From Mycobacterium asiaticum (lineage in GTDB: Bacteria; Actinomycetota; Actinomycetes; Mycobacteriales; Mycobacteriaceae): a DNA stretch of 64,000 nucleotides. Where the stretch lies: contig NZ_LZMH01000046.1 of NCBI RefSeq assembly GCF_001673635.1, positions 40,245 through 104,244 on the forward strand, in the 5' to 3' direction. This document shows positions 56,670-64,000 of this stretch, piece after piece. Both the position numbers and the translations under genes were made by a program. Below the pieces are notes generated by a model, which saw only the letters and a list, made by a program, of their open reading frames with translations, made no database searches and had not been told where the DNA came from. Numbering within the stretch: position 1 is the stretch's first letter; each line of letters opens with the position of its first letter.

Positions 56670-57472
56670 TGGCCGATCATCCGTCGTCGTACCTGGTGCT
56701 GGCGTCGCAGCGCAGCGGCAGCACGCTGCTGGTGGAATCCCTGCGTGCCACGGGCGTGGCCGGCGAGCCGCAGGAGTTCTTCCAGTACCTGCCTACCACC
56801 AGCCAGTCCCCGCAGCCGCGGGAGTGGTTCGCCGACGTCGACGACGAGTCGATCCTGGCCCTGCTCGATCCATTGGACGAAGGAAAGCCGGACCTCGCAC
56901 CGCCCGAGATCTGGCGGGACTACATCCGCACCGTCGGCCGCACCCCGAACGGCGTGTGGGGTGGCAAGCTGATGTGGAATCAGACGCCGCTGCTGCTGGA
57001 GCGGGCGGCCGGCCTGCCCGACCGATCCGGTGACGGCCTGCTGTCCGCCATCCGCGACGTCGTCGGTGAAGACCCGCTGCTGATCCACATCCATCGCCCC
57101 GATGTGGTATCGCAGGCGGTGTCGTTCTGGCGCGCCGTGCAGACCCGGGTGTGGCGGGGCAGACCGGACCCGGTACGAGATGCCCGTGCCACCTACCACG
57201 CCGGGGCGATCGCCTACGTCGTCAAGATGCTCCGCGCCCAGGAAGAAGGCTGGCGGAACTGGTTCGCCGAGGAGAACGTCGAGCCGATCGAAATCTCTTA
57301 CCCGGTGTTGTGGCGCAACCTGACTCAGGTGGTCGCCGACATCCTGGAGCGGCTGGGTCTGGACCCGCGTCTGGCACCCGAGCCGGTACTGCAGCGCCAG
57401 GCCGACCAGCGTTCCGACGAGTGGGTGGACCGCTACCGGGCGGATGCGGAGAAGGAAGGATTACCAACATGA
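56669..57472 (+). CDS. stf0: Trehalose 2-sulfotransferase Stf0
   Basis: 267 residues, the length of known Stf0. It transfers sulfate from PAPS to trehalose, giving trehalose-2-sulfate, the core of sulfolipids. The PAPS 5'-phosphosulfate loop is [56 protein letters not shown] and [14 protein letters not shown] are hallmark Stf0 blocks. It overlaps cysD by 4 bp, so the sulfotransferase and PAPS synthesis are in one operon. In M. tuberculosis stf0 lies elsewhere. Confidence 0.96.
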   Translation: MADHPSSYLVLASQRSGSTLLVESLRATGVAGEPQEFFQYLPTTSQSPQPREWFADVDDESILALLDPLDEGKPDLAPPEIWRDYIRTVGRTPNGVWGGKLMWNQTPLLLERAAGLPDRSGDGLLSAIRDVVGEDPLLIHIHRPDVVSQAVSFWRAVQTRVWRGRPDPVRDARATYHAGAIAYVVKMLRAQEEGWRNWFAEENVEPIEISYPVLWRNLTQVVADILERLGLDPRLAPEPVLQRQADQRSDEWVDRYRADAEKEGLPT

Positions 57473-58386
57473 CCGTCCAGGTAGAGACACGCCGCGTCGA
57501 CGAGCTGCGGCTGCTGGAAGCCGAGGCGGTGCACATCATCCGCGAAGTCGTCGCCGAACTGGAGCGGCCCGTTCTGCTGTTCTCCGCGGGCAAGGACTCG
57601 ATCGTCCTACTTCGCCTGGCGGAGAAGGCGTTTCGTCCGATTCCGTTGCCGTTCCCGGTCATGCATGTCGACACCGGCCACAACTTCCCCGAAGTCATCG
57701 AGTTCCGCGACCGCCGAGTCACCGGCCAGGGCCACAAATTGATCGTCGCTTCCGTCCAGGAATCGATCGACAAAGGCCGGGTGCCGGACCCGGGTCCCGG
57801 CGCGTCGCGCAACCGGGCACAGACCCGCACGCTGCTCGACGCACTGGAGGAGGGCGGATTCGACGCGGCGTTCGGCGGTGCCCGCCGCGACGAGGAACGT
57901 GCCCGCGCCAAGGAACGGATCCTCAGTTTCCGCGACGAATTCGGCCAGTGGGACCCGCGCGCCCAGCGGCCCGAGCCGTGGACGCTGTACAACGGCCGGA
58001 TCAAAAAGGGCGAGCAGGTCCGGGTGTTCCCGTTGAGCAACTGGACCGAGCTCGACATCTGGCGCTACATCGAGTTGGAAGACCTTGAGATACCGTCGAT
58101 TTACTACGCGCACGAACGCGAGGTCTTCGAACGCGACGGCATCCTGCTGGCGGTCTCCGAGTACGCCAGTCCCCAGGACGGTGAAACGGGCAACACCGAA
58201 TGGGTGCGCTACCGCACCGTCGGCGACCTGACCATCACCGGAGCGGTGCGGTCCAAGGCCACCGATATCAGCGGTGTCATCCGGGAGATCTCCGCGGCCA
58301 CAGTGTCCGAGCGCGGCGAGACCCGAGCCGACGACCGCACATCGGCGGCTGCGATGGAAGATCGTAAGCGAGAGGGCTACTTCTGA
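57469..58386 (+). CDS. cysD: Sulfate adenylyltransferase subunit CysD
   Basis: 305 residues from ATG 57469. PP-loop ATP pyrophosphatase domain: [20 protein letters not shown] near residue 30, [45 protein letters not shown], and [11 protein letters not shown]. Makes APS from sulfate and ATP with CysN. The stop overlaps the CysN/C start by one base. Confidence 0.97.
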   Translation: MTVQVETRRVDELRLLEAEAVHIIREVVAELERPVLLFSAGKDSIVLLRLAEKAFRPIPLPFPVMHVDTGHNFPEVIEFRDRRVTGQGHKLIVASVQESIDKGRVPDPGPGASRNRAQTRTLLDALEEGGFDAAFGGARRDEERARAKERILSFRDEFGQWDPRAQRPEPWTLYNGRIKKGEQVRVFPLSNWTELDIWRYIELEDLEIPSIYYAHEREVFERDGILLAVSEYASPQDGETGNTEWVRYRTVGDLTITGAVRSKATDISGVIREISAATVSERGETRADDRTSAAAMEDRKREGYF

Positions 58387-60311
58387 TGACTGCCTCCGAT
58401 CAGACTGAGAAGGTCGAGAAAATCGTCCACCCCAAGGGCGTGACGCGGCAGCTGCTGCGCATCACCACCGCCGGTTCGGTGGACGACGGTAAGAGCACGC
58501 TCATCGGTCGGCTCCTGCACGACACCGATAGCTTGCCGCTGGACCACCTGGAAGCGGTCACCGACGAAGAGGGGGTGGCCGACCTCGCCGCGCTCTCGGA
58601 CGGGTTGCGCGCCGAACGCGAGCAGGGCATCACCATCGACGTCGCCTATCGCTTCTTCTCCACCGAAACCCGTAGCTACATCCTGGCCGACACACCCGGC
58701 CACGAGCGCTATACCCGCAACATGTTCACCGGCGCCTCCAACGCGCACGTGGCGATCCTGCTGGTCGACGCCCGGGCCGGGGTGCTGCGGCAGACCCGCC
58801 GGCACGCCCGCATCGCAAAGTTGTTGGGCATCAATCACTTTGTCGCGACCGTGAATAAGATCGACCTGGTCGACTTTGACGAAGGCGCGTTCCGGAAAGT
58901 CGCGGAACAACTGGACCAGGTAGCCGGTCGCCTCGGCGAGGTCGACATCACCGTCATCCCGATCGCCGCCAAGCACGGCGACAACGTCGTGCACCGCTCC
59001 GATCGCACCCCGTGGTACGACGGCCCAACCCTGCTCGAGTATCTGGAAGGCGTCGAGTTGGCCGCGCCACAGGCAGAGGCTTCGCGACTGCGACTGCCGG
59101 TGCAGTGGGTCTCGCGGCCCACCGACAATGTGCGCCGCCGCTACACCGGACGGCTCGCGGCCGGCACGCTGAGCGTCGGTGATTCGGTGGTGTCGCTGCC
59201 GGCCGGCACCCGCTCGGAAGTGACGGCTCTGGACACGCTGGACGACGAGCGCACGACTGCCGTTGCGCCGCTGTCTGTTTCGATCGAGTTGGCGGACGAC
59301 ATCGACGTGGGTCGCGGCGACGTGTTCGTCAGTGGGGCCGAGGACGCCGCGCTGCCGGTGCTGGCGCGCGAAATCGACGCCAACGTGTGCTGGTTCATCG
59401 ACTCGCCGCTGCGCGCCGGTGACCGGCTGGCGCTGAAGCAGACCACCAAGACCGTGCGAGCGACCGTCCAGGAGTTGCACTCGCGACTGGATCCCGAGAC
59501 ACTCGACGAGTTGGACCAGCCGGTCGAGTTGACGCTCAACGACATTGGCACGGTGACGCTACGGACCAGCTCGGTGATCATCGCCGACCCCTACGACGAC
59601 AACCGCGACAGCGGCTCGTTCATCCTGATCGACGAGACCAGCAACGACACCGTCGGCGCCGGCACCGTCATCGAGGCGCGCGAGGTCAAGCCGGGAACGC
59701 ATGCTCGCACCGACATTCGTTGGCATCCTTCGGCGTTGGACCGCAAGCATCGCTGGCAGGCCACCGGGCAGCCCGGTGCCACCATCTGGTTCACCGGCTT
59801 GCCCGCGTCCGGCAAGTCGACCGTCGCGGTCGCGGTGGAGCGCGCGCTGGTGGAATCCGGCCGGATGGCTTACCTTCTGGACGGCGACAACCTGCGGCAC
59901 GGCCTGTCCGACGATTTGGGCTTCTCCCCCGGTGACCGCACCGAAAACATCAGGCGGGTAGGGCATTTGACCCGGTTGCTGGCAGATGCCGGCGTGGTGG
60001 CACTGGCATCTCTGGTCTCACCGCTGAAGTCGGATCGGGAGACCGCGCGGGCCCTCAACGACGCCGCCAAGCTTCCGTTCATCGAGGTGCACGTCGCCAC
60101 GTCATTGCAAGAGTGCGAAAAGCGGGACCCCAAAGGCCTTTATGCGCGAGCCCGCAAGGGTGAGCTGAAGGGCCTGACCGGCGTGGACGCACCCTACGAG
60201 CCGCCGGAAGAGCCGGATCTCGTGCTGGACACCGCCGGTGCCGACATCGACGAACTCGCGGCCAAGGTCATCGAGTTGCTCAACGAACGCAGCCCGCGGC
60301 CCGGGAACTAG
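58386..60311 (+). CDS. cysN: Bifunctional sulfate adenylyltransferase subunit 1 / APS kinase (CysN-CysC)
   Basis: 641 residues. N-terminal GTPase of the EF-Tu group: GSVDDGKSTLIGRLLHD, LADTPGHERYTRNM, VNKIDLVDF; then beta-barrel domains. The C-terminal ~190 residues are APS kinase: WFTGLPASGKSTVAVAVERA, LDGDNLRHGLSDDLGFSPGD, LVSPLKSDRETAR, DPKGLYARARKGELKGLTGVDAPYEPP. It drives APS synthesis by GTP hydrolysis and phosphorylates APS to PAPS, the donor for Stf0. Confidence 0.97.
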   Translation: MTASDQTEKVEKIVHPKGVTRQLLRITTAGSVDDGKSTLIGRLLHDTDSLPLDHLEAVTDEEGVADLAALSDGLRAEREQGITIDVAYRFFSTETRSYILADTPGHERYTRNMFTGASNAHVAILLVDARAGVLRQTRRHARIAKLLGINHFVATVNKIDLVDFDEGAFRKVAEQLDQVAGRLGEVDITVIPIAAKHGDNVVHRSDRTPWYDGPTLLEYLEGVELAAPQAEASRLRLPVQWVSRPTDNVRRRYTGRLAAGTLSVGDSVVSLPAGTRSEVTALDTLDDERTTAVAPLSVSIELADDIDVGRGDVFVSGAEDAALPVLAREIDANVCWFIDSPLRAGDRLALKQTTKTVRATVQELHSRLDPETLDELDQPVELTLNDIGTVTLRTSSVIIADPYDDNRDSGSFILIDETSNDTVGAGTVIEAREVKPGTHARTDIRWHPSALDRKHRWQATGQPGATIWFTGLPASGKSTVAVAVERALVESGRMAYLLDGDNLRHGLSDDLGFSPGDRTENIRRVGHLTRLLADAGVVALASLVSPLKSDRETARALNDAAKLPFIEVHVATSLQECEKRDPKGLYARARKGELKGLTGVDAPYEPPEEPDLVLDTAGADIDELAAKVIELLNERSPRPGN

Positions 60312-60367
60312 ATTCAGCGCGATCCAATTGCTTGGTCTGATTGGGCTGGCACGAAACCATTCTGGGA

Positions 60368-60463
60368 ATGCATAGGGTTTCACTGGACTGGTGGGCGACT
60401 CTGCTCGCCGGGTTGGTCGTGGTGCTGGCGGCGGCCGACGTGCTGCCTCGGATCCCATGGTGA
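60368..60463 (+). CDS. 31-residue membrane microprotein upstream of the exporter
   Basis: ATG 60368 to TGA 60463. One membrane helix, about [20 protein letters not shown], and the short ending RIPW. Its stop overlaps the exporter start (ATGGTGA), so the exporter is translated by coupling. Support for coding comes from the inverted partial copy at the right edge: two base changes fall in this frame, one silent (Leu TTG/CTG) and one conservative (Asp/Glu). A GGGA lies only 2-5 bases before the ATG, so initiation may be weak. It may be a small accessory subunit or a leader peptide. Confidence 0.6.
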   Translation: MHRVSLDWWATLLAGLVVVLAAADVLPRIPW

Positions 60464-60484
60464 GCGACGTCGGCGTCGCAGCCG
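60408..60484 (+). repeat. Left copy of an inverted duplication (partner 63924-64000)
   Basis: This 77-bp stretch, covering the 3' part of the microprotein gene and the first nine codons of the exporter, matches the reverse complement of 63924-64000 at 75 of 77 bases; the differences are at 60413 and 60439. Confidence 0.95.
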
Positions 60485-61578
60485 ACGACACGACCACCGA
60501 CGACGCGTTCACCAGTCGTCGGCCATTGGATTATGTCCCGGGCGTCCTGCTCCTGATCGGCGTCGGGGTGTTGGGCAAGTACGCCCAGATCTGGTGGAAT
60601 GCGGCGGCCAAGCGGCAGCACTGGACCCTGCCGGACATCGAGTACGTCCTGTGGGCCATCCTGATAGGCGTGCTGATCGCCAACACCGTTGGGCTGCACC
60701 GCATATTCCGGCCAGGGGTGCTGACCTACGAGTTCTGGCTGAAGATCGGGATCGTGCTGCTGGGTTCGCGATTCGTGCTGGGTGACATCGCGAAGCTGGG
60801 CGGGACCAGCCTGGTGCAGATCCTGGTGGACATGACGGTCGCGGGCACCATCATCCTGCTCGCGGCCCGCGCGTTCGGGTTGTCCGGCAAGCTCGGCTCG
60901 CTGCTGGCTATCGGGACCTCCATCTGCGGGGTGTCGGCCATCGTTGCCGCCAGAGGCGCGATCCGCGCCCGCAACTCCGACGTCAGCTACGCGATCGCCG
61001 CGATCCTGGCGTTGGGCGCGGTGGCACTGTTCGCCCTGCCGCCGCTCGGTCACCTGATCGGGCTCAGCGACTACGAATTCGGTTTGTGGGCAGGATTATC
61101 GGTGGACAACACCGCCGAGACGACCGCCACCGGTTACCTGTACTCCGAGCAGGCCGGCAAGATCGCCGTGCTGGTCAAGTCGACGCGGAACGCGCTGATC
61201 GGCTTCGTCGTGCTGGGTTTCGCGTTGTACTGGGCTGCCCGCGGGCAGGCCGATGAGATCGCGCCGAGCGCACGGGCCAAGGCGGCGTTCATCTGGGCGA
61301 AATTCCCCAAGTTCGTGTTGGGCTTCCTCGCCGTCTCGGCGATCGCGACGCTCGGCTGGTTGAGCAAGGGGCAGACCGCCAACCTGGCCAACGTGTCGAA
61401 ATGGGCGTTCCTGTTGACCTTCGCCGGGGTCGGCCTGAATACCGACATCCGCCAGATCACCCGAACCGGTTGGCGCCCACTGCTCGTCGCGATCGTTGGT
61501 CTGGTCGTCGTGGCGACGGTCTCGCTCGGGCTGGTTCTGCTGACGTCCCGCGTACTTCATTGGGGTGTCGCCGTCTAG
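60457..61578 (+). CDS. YeiH/UPF0324-family putative sulfate exporter
   Basis: 373 residues from ATG 60457; GTG 60460, giving a 4-bp GTGA overlap with the microprotein stop, is equally possible. About ten membrane helices. Family blocks: [113 protein letters not shown]. The PSE family is only putatively a sulfate exporter, but placement 150 bp after cysD-cysN/C supports sulfur-oxyanion handling. Confidence 0.88.
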   Translation: MVSDVGVAADDTTTDDAFTSRRPLDYVPGVLLLIGVGVLGKYAQIWWNAAAKRQHWTLPDIEYVLWAILIGVLIANTVGLHRIFRPGVLTYEFWLKIGIVLLGSRFVLGDIAKLGGTSLVQILVDMTVAGTIILLAARAFGLSGKLGSLLAIGTSICGVSAIVAARGAIRARNSDVSYAIAAILALGAVALFALPPLGHLIGLSDYEFGLWAGLSVDNTAETTATGYLYSEQAGKIAVLVKSTRNALIGFVVLGFALYWAARGQADEIAPSARAKAAFIWAKFPKFVLGFLAVSAIATLGWLSKGQTANLANVSKWAFLLTFAGVGLNTDIRQITRTGWRPLLVAIVGLVVVATVSLGLVLLTSRVLHWGVAV

Positions 61579-61623
61579 CGTTTTCTCTGGTGATTAGGCC
61601 GGGGAGCGTGCGATGCTTTTGCC

Positions 61624-62133
61624 GTGTCCTCGCTGTTTGCGGCGCCGGAATTGATGGCGGTGGCGGCCACGGATTTGGCGGCCATCGGTTCGACGCTCCG
61701 CGCCGCGCACGAGGCCGCGGCCGCCCCCACCCTGGCAGTTCTGCCGGCCGCGTCCGACGAAGTGTCGGCGGGTATCGCGCATCTGTTCTCCGAGCACGCC
61801 CAGGAATACCAGGGGCTGGCCGGGCAGGTGGAGACGTTCCATGACCGGTTGGTCCGGCAATTGACCGGCAGCGCAATGGCTTACGCGAGCGCTGAGGACA
61901 CCAATGTTGCCTTTCTGCAAGCGCTGGAAGCATTTGTAACTTCGGTGTCTCGTGCGATCTCCGGGGCGATCGACGCCGCGATAAATCAATTCGTCGACTT
62001 CGTGTCGTACCTGTTGTCGCTCGCGTTCCGGCCCATCTTCTATGCGCTCCTGGGACCCATCCTCGATCTGTACACGCACGTGGTGGTGCTGGCGCTGTAT
62101 GCAGCCTTGTATGGGGCGCTCACCGGCGCGTGA
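61624..62133 (+). CDS. PE-family protein without PPE partner
   Basis: 169 residues from GTG 61624. The PE domain spans ~1-95, with PE at residues 8-9 (SSLFAAPELMAVAATDLAAIGS) and the C-terminal helix segment FHDRLVRQLTGSAMAYASAEDTN. Unlike PE_PGRS proteins it ends in a short hydrophobic tail of two or three helices (FVDFVSYLLSLAFRPIFYAL and DLYTHVVVLALYAALYGALTGA), suggesting membrane attachment. The YxxxD/E secretion signal YASAED is present near residue 82. No PPE gene is adjacent. Confidence 0.88.
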   Translation: MSSLFAAPELMAVAATDLAAIGSTLRAAHEAAAAPTLAVLPAASDEVSAGIAHLFSEHAQEYQGLAGQVETFHDRLVRQLTGSAMAYASAEDTNVAFLQALEAFVTSVSRAISGAIDAAINQFVDFVSYLLSLAFRPIFYALLGPILDLYTHVVVLALYAALYGALTGA

Positions 62134-62154
62134 ACGAATAACTCCCCGTGCGGA

Positions 62155-62682
62155 TCAGACCCGTTCCATATAGAAGTAGGCGTAGCGACCATTGTCGAGG
62201 GCGTTCTTGCCGTTCATAATCCCCAGCACGGCGTGGTCGTCAATCTTCTTGAAATGGTCGTGGACGGGCTGCTGGTCGAAAATCATCGTCGCCGTTACCT
62301 CACCGCGGAATTCCACCATCCATAGGCTGGCTTCGCCGTTTTCGGTGTTGAAGAACTTGTTGCCGTCGGCATCGAGGCAAACCAGCGGCTGCGCGTCTGT
62401 AGCGGAATTGAAGGTCTTGCCGAACCAGTTGATCTGGGCCAAAGTTCCATTCTCACGGTGGCCGGTATCGAACTCGCCGCCTTGCCATTCGCCGATCATG
62501 AAGTCAATGGTGGCCGTCTCCAGGGAAGCCCAGAATTCGTCGAGGTCCGCGTCGGGAATCAGCATTCGCTGCGGCCCGGTGACCAGGCGCTGTCCGGCGC
62601 GCTCCTTGAGCTCGTTGAATTTGTCGCGGGCCGCGCTGGCCGTCGTGTCGCGCGTTTGGTTGGTGATGGTTGAAATGTTCAT
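62155..62682 (-). CDS. GXWXG/DUF4334-domain protein
   Basis: 175 residues, soluble. The GXWXG motif is MIGEWQGGEFDTGH near residue 64, and the DUF4334 part includes INWFGKTF, ASLWMVEFRGEVTATMIFDQQPVHDHFKKID and VLGIMNGK. Proteins of this type are probably small lipocalin-like binders; function unknown. Its N-terminus (MNISTITNQTRDTTASAARDKFNELKER) is a charged helix. Convergent with the PE gene (21-bp gap). Upstream 168 bp contain two DnaA-box-like sequences. Confidence 0.82.
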   Translation of the reverse strand: MNISTITNQTRDTTASAARDKFNELKERAGQRLVTGPQRMLIPDADLDEFWASLETATIDFMIGEWQGGEFDTGHRENGTLAQINWFGKTFNSATDAQPLVCLDADGNKFFNTENGEASLWMVEFRGEVTATMIFDQQPVHDHFKKIDDHAVLGIMNGKNALDNGRYAYFYMERV

Positions 62683-62771
62683 GGCAACGATTGTTGATCC
62701 GGGGCAGCCGTCGCACTAGCGGCAATGTCTTTGTAGGGGTACAAGCTTGTTTTGTAAGTCCTTTGCGGTCT

Positions 62772-62798
62772 TTGTCCACAGTTGGGCTTTTATCCACA
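62772..62798 (+). other. Two DnaA-box sequences in tandem
   Basis: TTGTCCACA (62772-62780) and TTATCCACA (62790-62798) are the two commonest forms of the mycobacterial and general DnaA box, same orientation, 18 bp start to start. They lie 53-79 bp upstream of the 13E12/HNH gene. They could be regulatory or titration sites or vestiges of an element origin. Confidence 0.6.
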
Positions 62799-62850
62799 GT
62801 TCGTGATTTGGCCGGGGCTGCGGCGGTGCCGTATCACTAGTATCGAACCT

Positions 62851-64000
62851 ATGTTCGACGACGTGGATGATGCGGGCCTGGTTGATGCCATGGTCGCCGG
62901 CGCAGCCGCGGAATCGATCGCCGCCGCCGGGCGGTTGAGCGCGATCGCCGAACTGGTCGCCCGCCACGGCGAGGGACCCCCCGACAGCGCCCACTGGTCC
63001 TGCGACAACTGGGACATGCTCGCCGCCCAAGTCGCCGCCGCCCTCAACATCAGCCACGCCAAAGCCTCAGCCCAGATGTATCTGGCCTGCGCCCTGCGCC
63101 ACCGGCTCCCCCGCGTGCAGGCCCTGCTGGCCGCCGGCACCATCACCGTGCACCTGGCCAGCACCATCGTCTGGCACACCGACCTCATCGACGACCCCGC
63201 CATCCTGGCCCGCATCGATGCCGCCCTGGCCGCCGACGCCACCCGCTACGGGCCCCTCTCAGCCCCCAAGACCGCCACCGCCATCGACGCCCTGATCACC
63301 CGCCACGACCCCGCCGCCGCACGCCGCACCCGCACCGCCCACCGCGGCCGCGACGTCATCATCACCCCCGCCAACAACACCGGCACCGCCACCCTCTGGG
63401 GCACCCTGTCCGCCCTCGACGCCGCCCTGCTCGACCGGCGCCTGCAAGACATGGCCCGCGGCGTGTGCGGGGCCGACCCCCGCACCCTGGGCCAACGCCG
63501 CGCCGATGCCCTCGGCGCCCTGGCCGCCGACGGCACCCACCTGGCCTGCACCTGCGGCGACCCCGACTGCCCCCACCGCGACCGGGTAGATGCCCGCGCC
63601 CAAGCGGTGCTCATCCACGTCGTCGCCGATACGGCCAGCGTGGCCGCCCAACCCGACCCGCTCCACCACGGCGACCTCCCGGAAGCCACCCCCGACTTCG
63701 GGCCACAGCCTGACCCCGAACCCCAACCCGCCACCGGCTACAACCCCGCCTCCCTCGACGGCGGCTACACCCTGCCCGCCCCCCTGCTGGCCGAACTGAT
63801 CGCCGCCGGCGCCACACACACCCCCCTCGGCAGCTTCGCCCACACCACACCCGAACCCCGCTACCGCCCCTCGCCCGCCCTGCAACGCTTCATCCGCTCC
63901 CGCGACCTGACCTGCCGCTTCCCCGGCTGCGACGCCGACGTCGCTCACCATGGGATCCGAGGCAGCACCTCGGCCGCCGCCAGCACCACGACCAGCCCGG
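62851..64000 (+). pseudogene. 13E12/DUF222 HNH endonuclease-family gene, HNH part lost (runs off right edge)
   Basis: ATG 62851 opens a frame that reaches the window edge without a stop (383 codons). Residues ~1-345 are a DUF222 domain (DNWDMLAAQVAAALNISHAKA, LRHRLPRVQALLAAGTITVHLAS, ACTCGDPDCPHRDRVDARAQA, and RPSPALQRFIRSRDLTCRFPGCDA). In intact 13E12 proteins the last motif begins the HNH zinc region and is followed by CDIDHTxPY-type residues. Here the frame instead enters an inverted copy of the exporter start at 63924, reading [16 protein letters not shown]. The nuclease centre is therefore missing and the gene is probably dead. An assembly misjoin is the alternative. Confidence 0.8.
63924..64000 (-). 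repeat. Inverted partial copy of the microprotein/exporter start
   Basis: Reverse complement matches 60408-60484 at 75/77 bases and continues to the edge. It holds the end of a second microprotein gene (minus strand, entering from the right) and only the first nine exporter codons from ATG 63951 (MVSDVGVAA), after which sequence is 13E12. The junction lies in the shared bases GGCTGCGACGCC. Confidence 0.93.

Noticed and set aside
60312..60367. Terminator between cysN/C and the microprotein
   Set aside because: Only a 5-bp CCAAT/ATTGG pairing is seen; too weak to call.
63259..63951. 230-residue minus-strand ORF beginning MVSDVGVAA
   Set aside because: Only the first nine codons are the exporter copy; the rest is antisense to the 13E12 gene and is low-complexity Gly/Ala/Val.

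Overview
The window is high-GC mycobacterial chromosome. Genus markers include a PPE protein with MPTR pentapeptide repeats, a PE protein, the trehalose transporter LpqY-SugABC, SigE-RseA-HtrA-TatB, GpgS, GlgM, Stf0 and a 13E12-type HNH gene. Most of it follows the Mycobacterium tuberculosis Rv1239c-Rv1186c block, read in reverse, as I recall that gene order. The PE/PPE genes suggest a slow-growing non-tuberculous mycobacterium, but I cannot name the species. I see no tRNA, rRNA or CRISPR. No gene-free stretch exceeds about 205 bp.

Layout. 1-6.3 kb: end of corA, then the operon Rv1234-like, lpqY, sugA, sugB, sugC, SUFU-domain gene. 6.4-11.5 kb: DUF4190 protein, MgtE-N/CBS protein, DUF1003 protein, a secreted transglycosylase and mrp. 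11.6-16 kb: the envelope-stress locus sigE-rseA-htrA-tatB and a methyltransferase; htrA and tatB are joined by a MIRU-like in-frame repeat. 16-24 kb: an inserted PPE-MPTR gene and a TetR-controlled ABC efflux operon. 24-31.4 kb: glycogen and methylglucose-lipopolysaccharide genes (glgC, glgM, gpgS) with tag, a DivIVA-like gene, folP2 and fadD6. 31.4-41 kb: a LOG-type hydrolase, a STAND-like ATPase, dapE, dapD, an MFS transporter, fadD36 and two alpha/beta hydrolases.

41-50 kb: an accessory catabolic cluster with an aldehyde dehydrogenase divergent from P450, FadE29-like, ChsH2 N-half, ChsH2 DUF35 half, FadE28-like, ChsH1-like, Ltp2-like and TetR genes. It has every enzyme type of the cholesterol igr operon, but ChsH2 is split into two genes. 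50-54 kb: proline catabolism (PRODH, P5C dehydrogenase, PucR regulator).

54-56.5 kb: a tight three-gene minus-strand operon of an 80-residue peptide with three identical 22-residue repeats, a JmjC/cupin oxygenase and a thioredoxin-like ferredoxin-family protein. This looks like a ribosomal-peptide modification system and is the best candidate here for an undescribed system. 56.6-61.6 kb: a sulfation cassette (stf0, cysD, cysN/C), then a probable 31-residue membrane microprotein coupled to a YeiH-type exporter. 61.6-64 kb: a PE gene, a DUF4334 gene, two DnaA-box sequences and a 13E12/HNH gene. The HNH gene is broken at the right edge by an inverted, 75/77-identical copy of the start of the microprotein/exporter unit.

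Trehalose and alpha-glucan metabolism recurs: trehalose import (LpqY-SugABC), ADP-glucose and maltose-1-phosphate synthesis (GlgC, GlgM), glucosyl-3-phosphoglycerate synthesis (GpgS) and trehalose sulfation (Stf0 with PAPS from CysD-CysN/C). Many genes start with no or almost no leader: a TANNNT hexamer ends 5-7 nt before the start codon.
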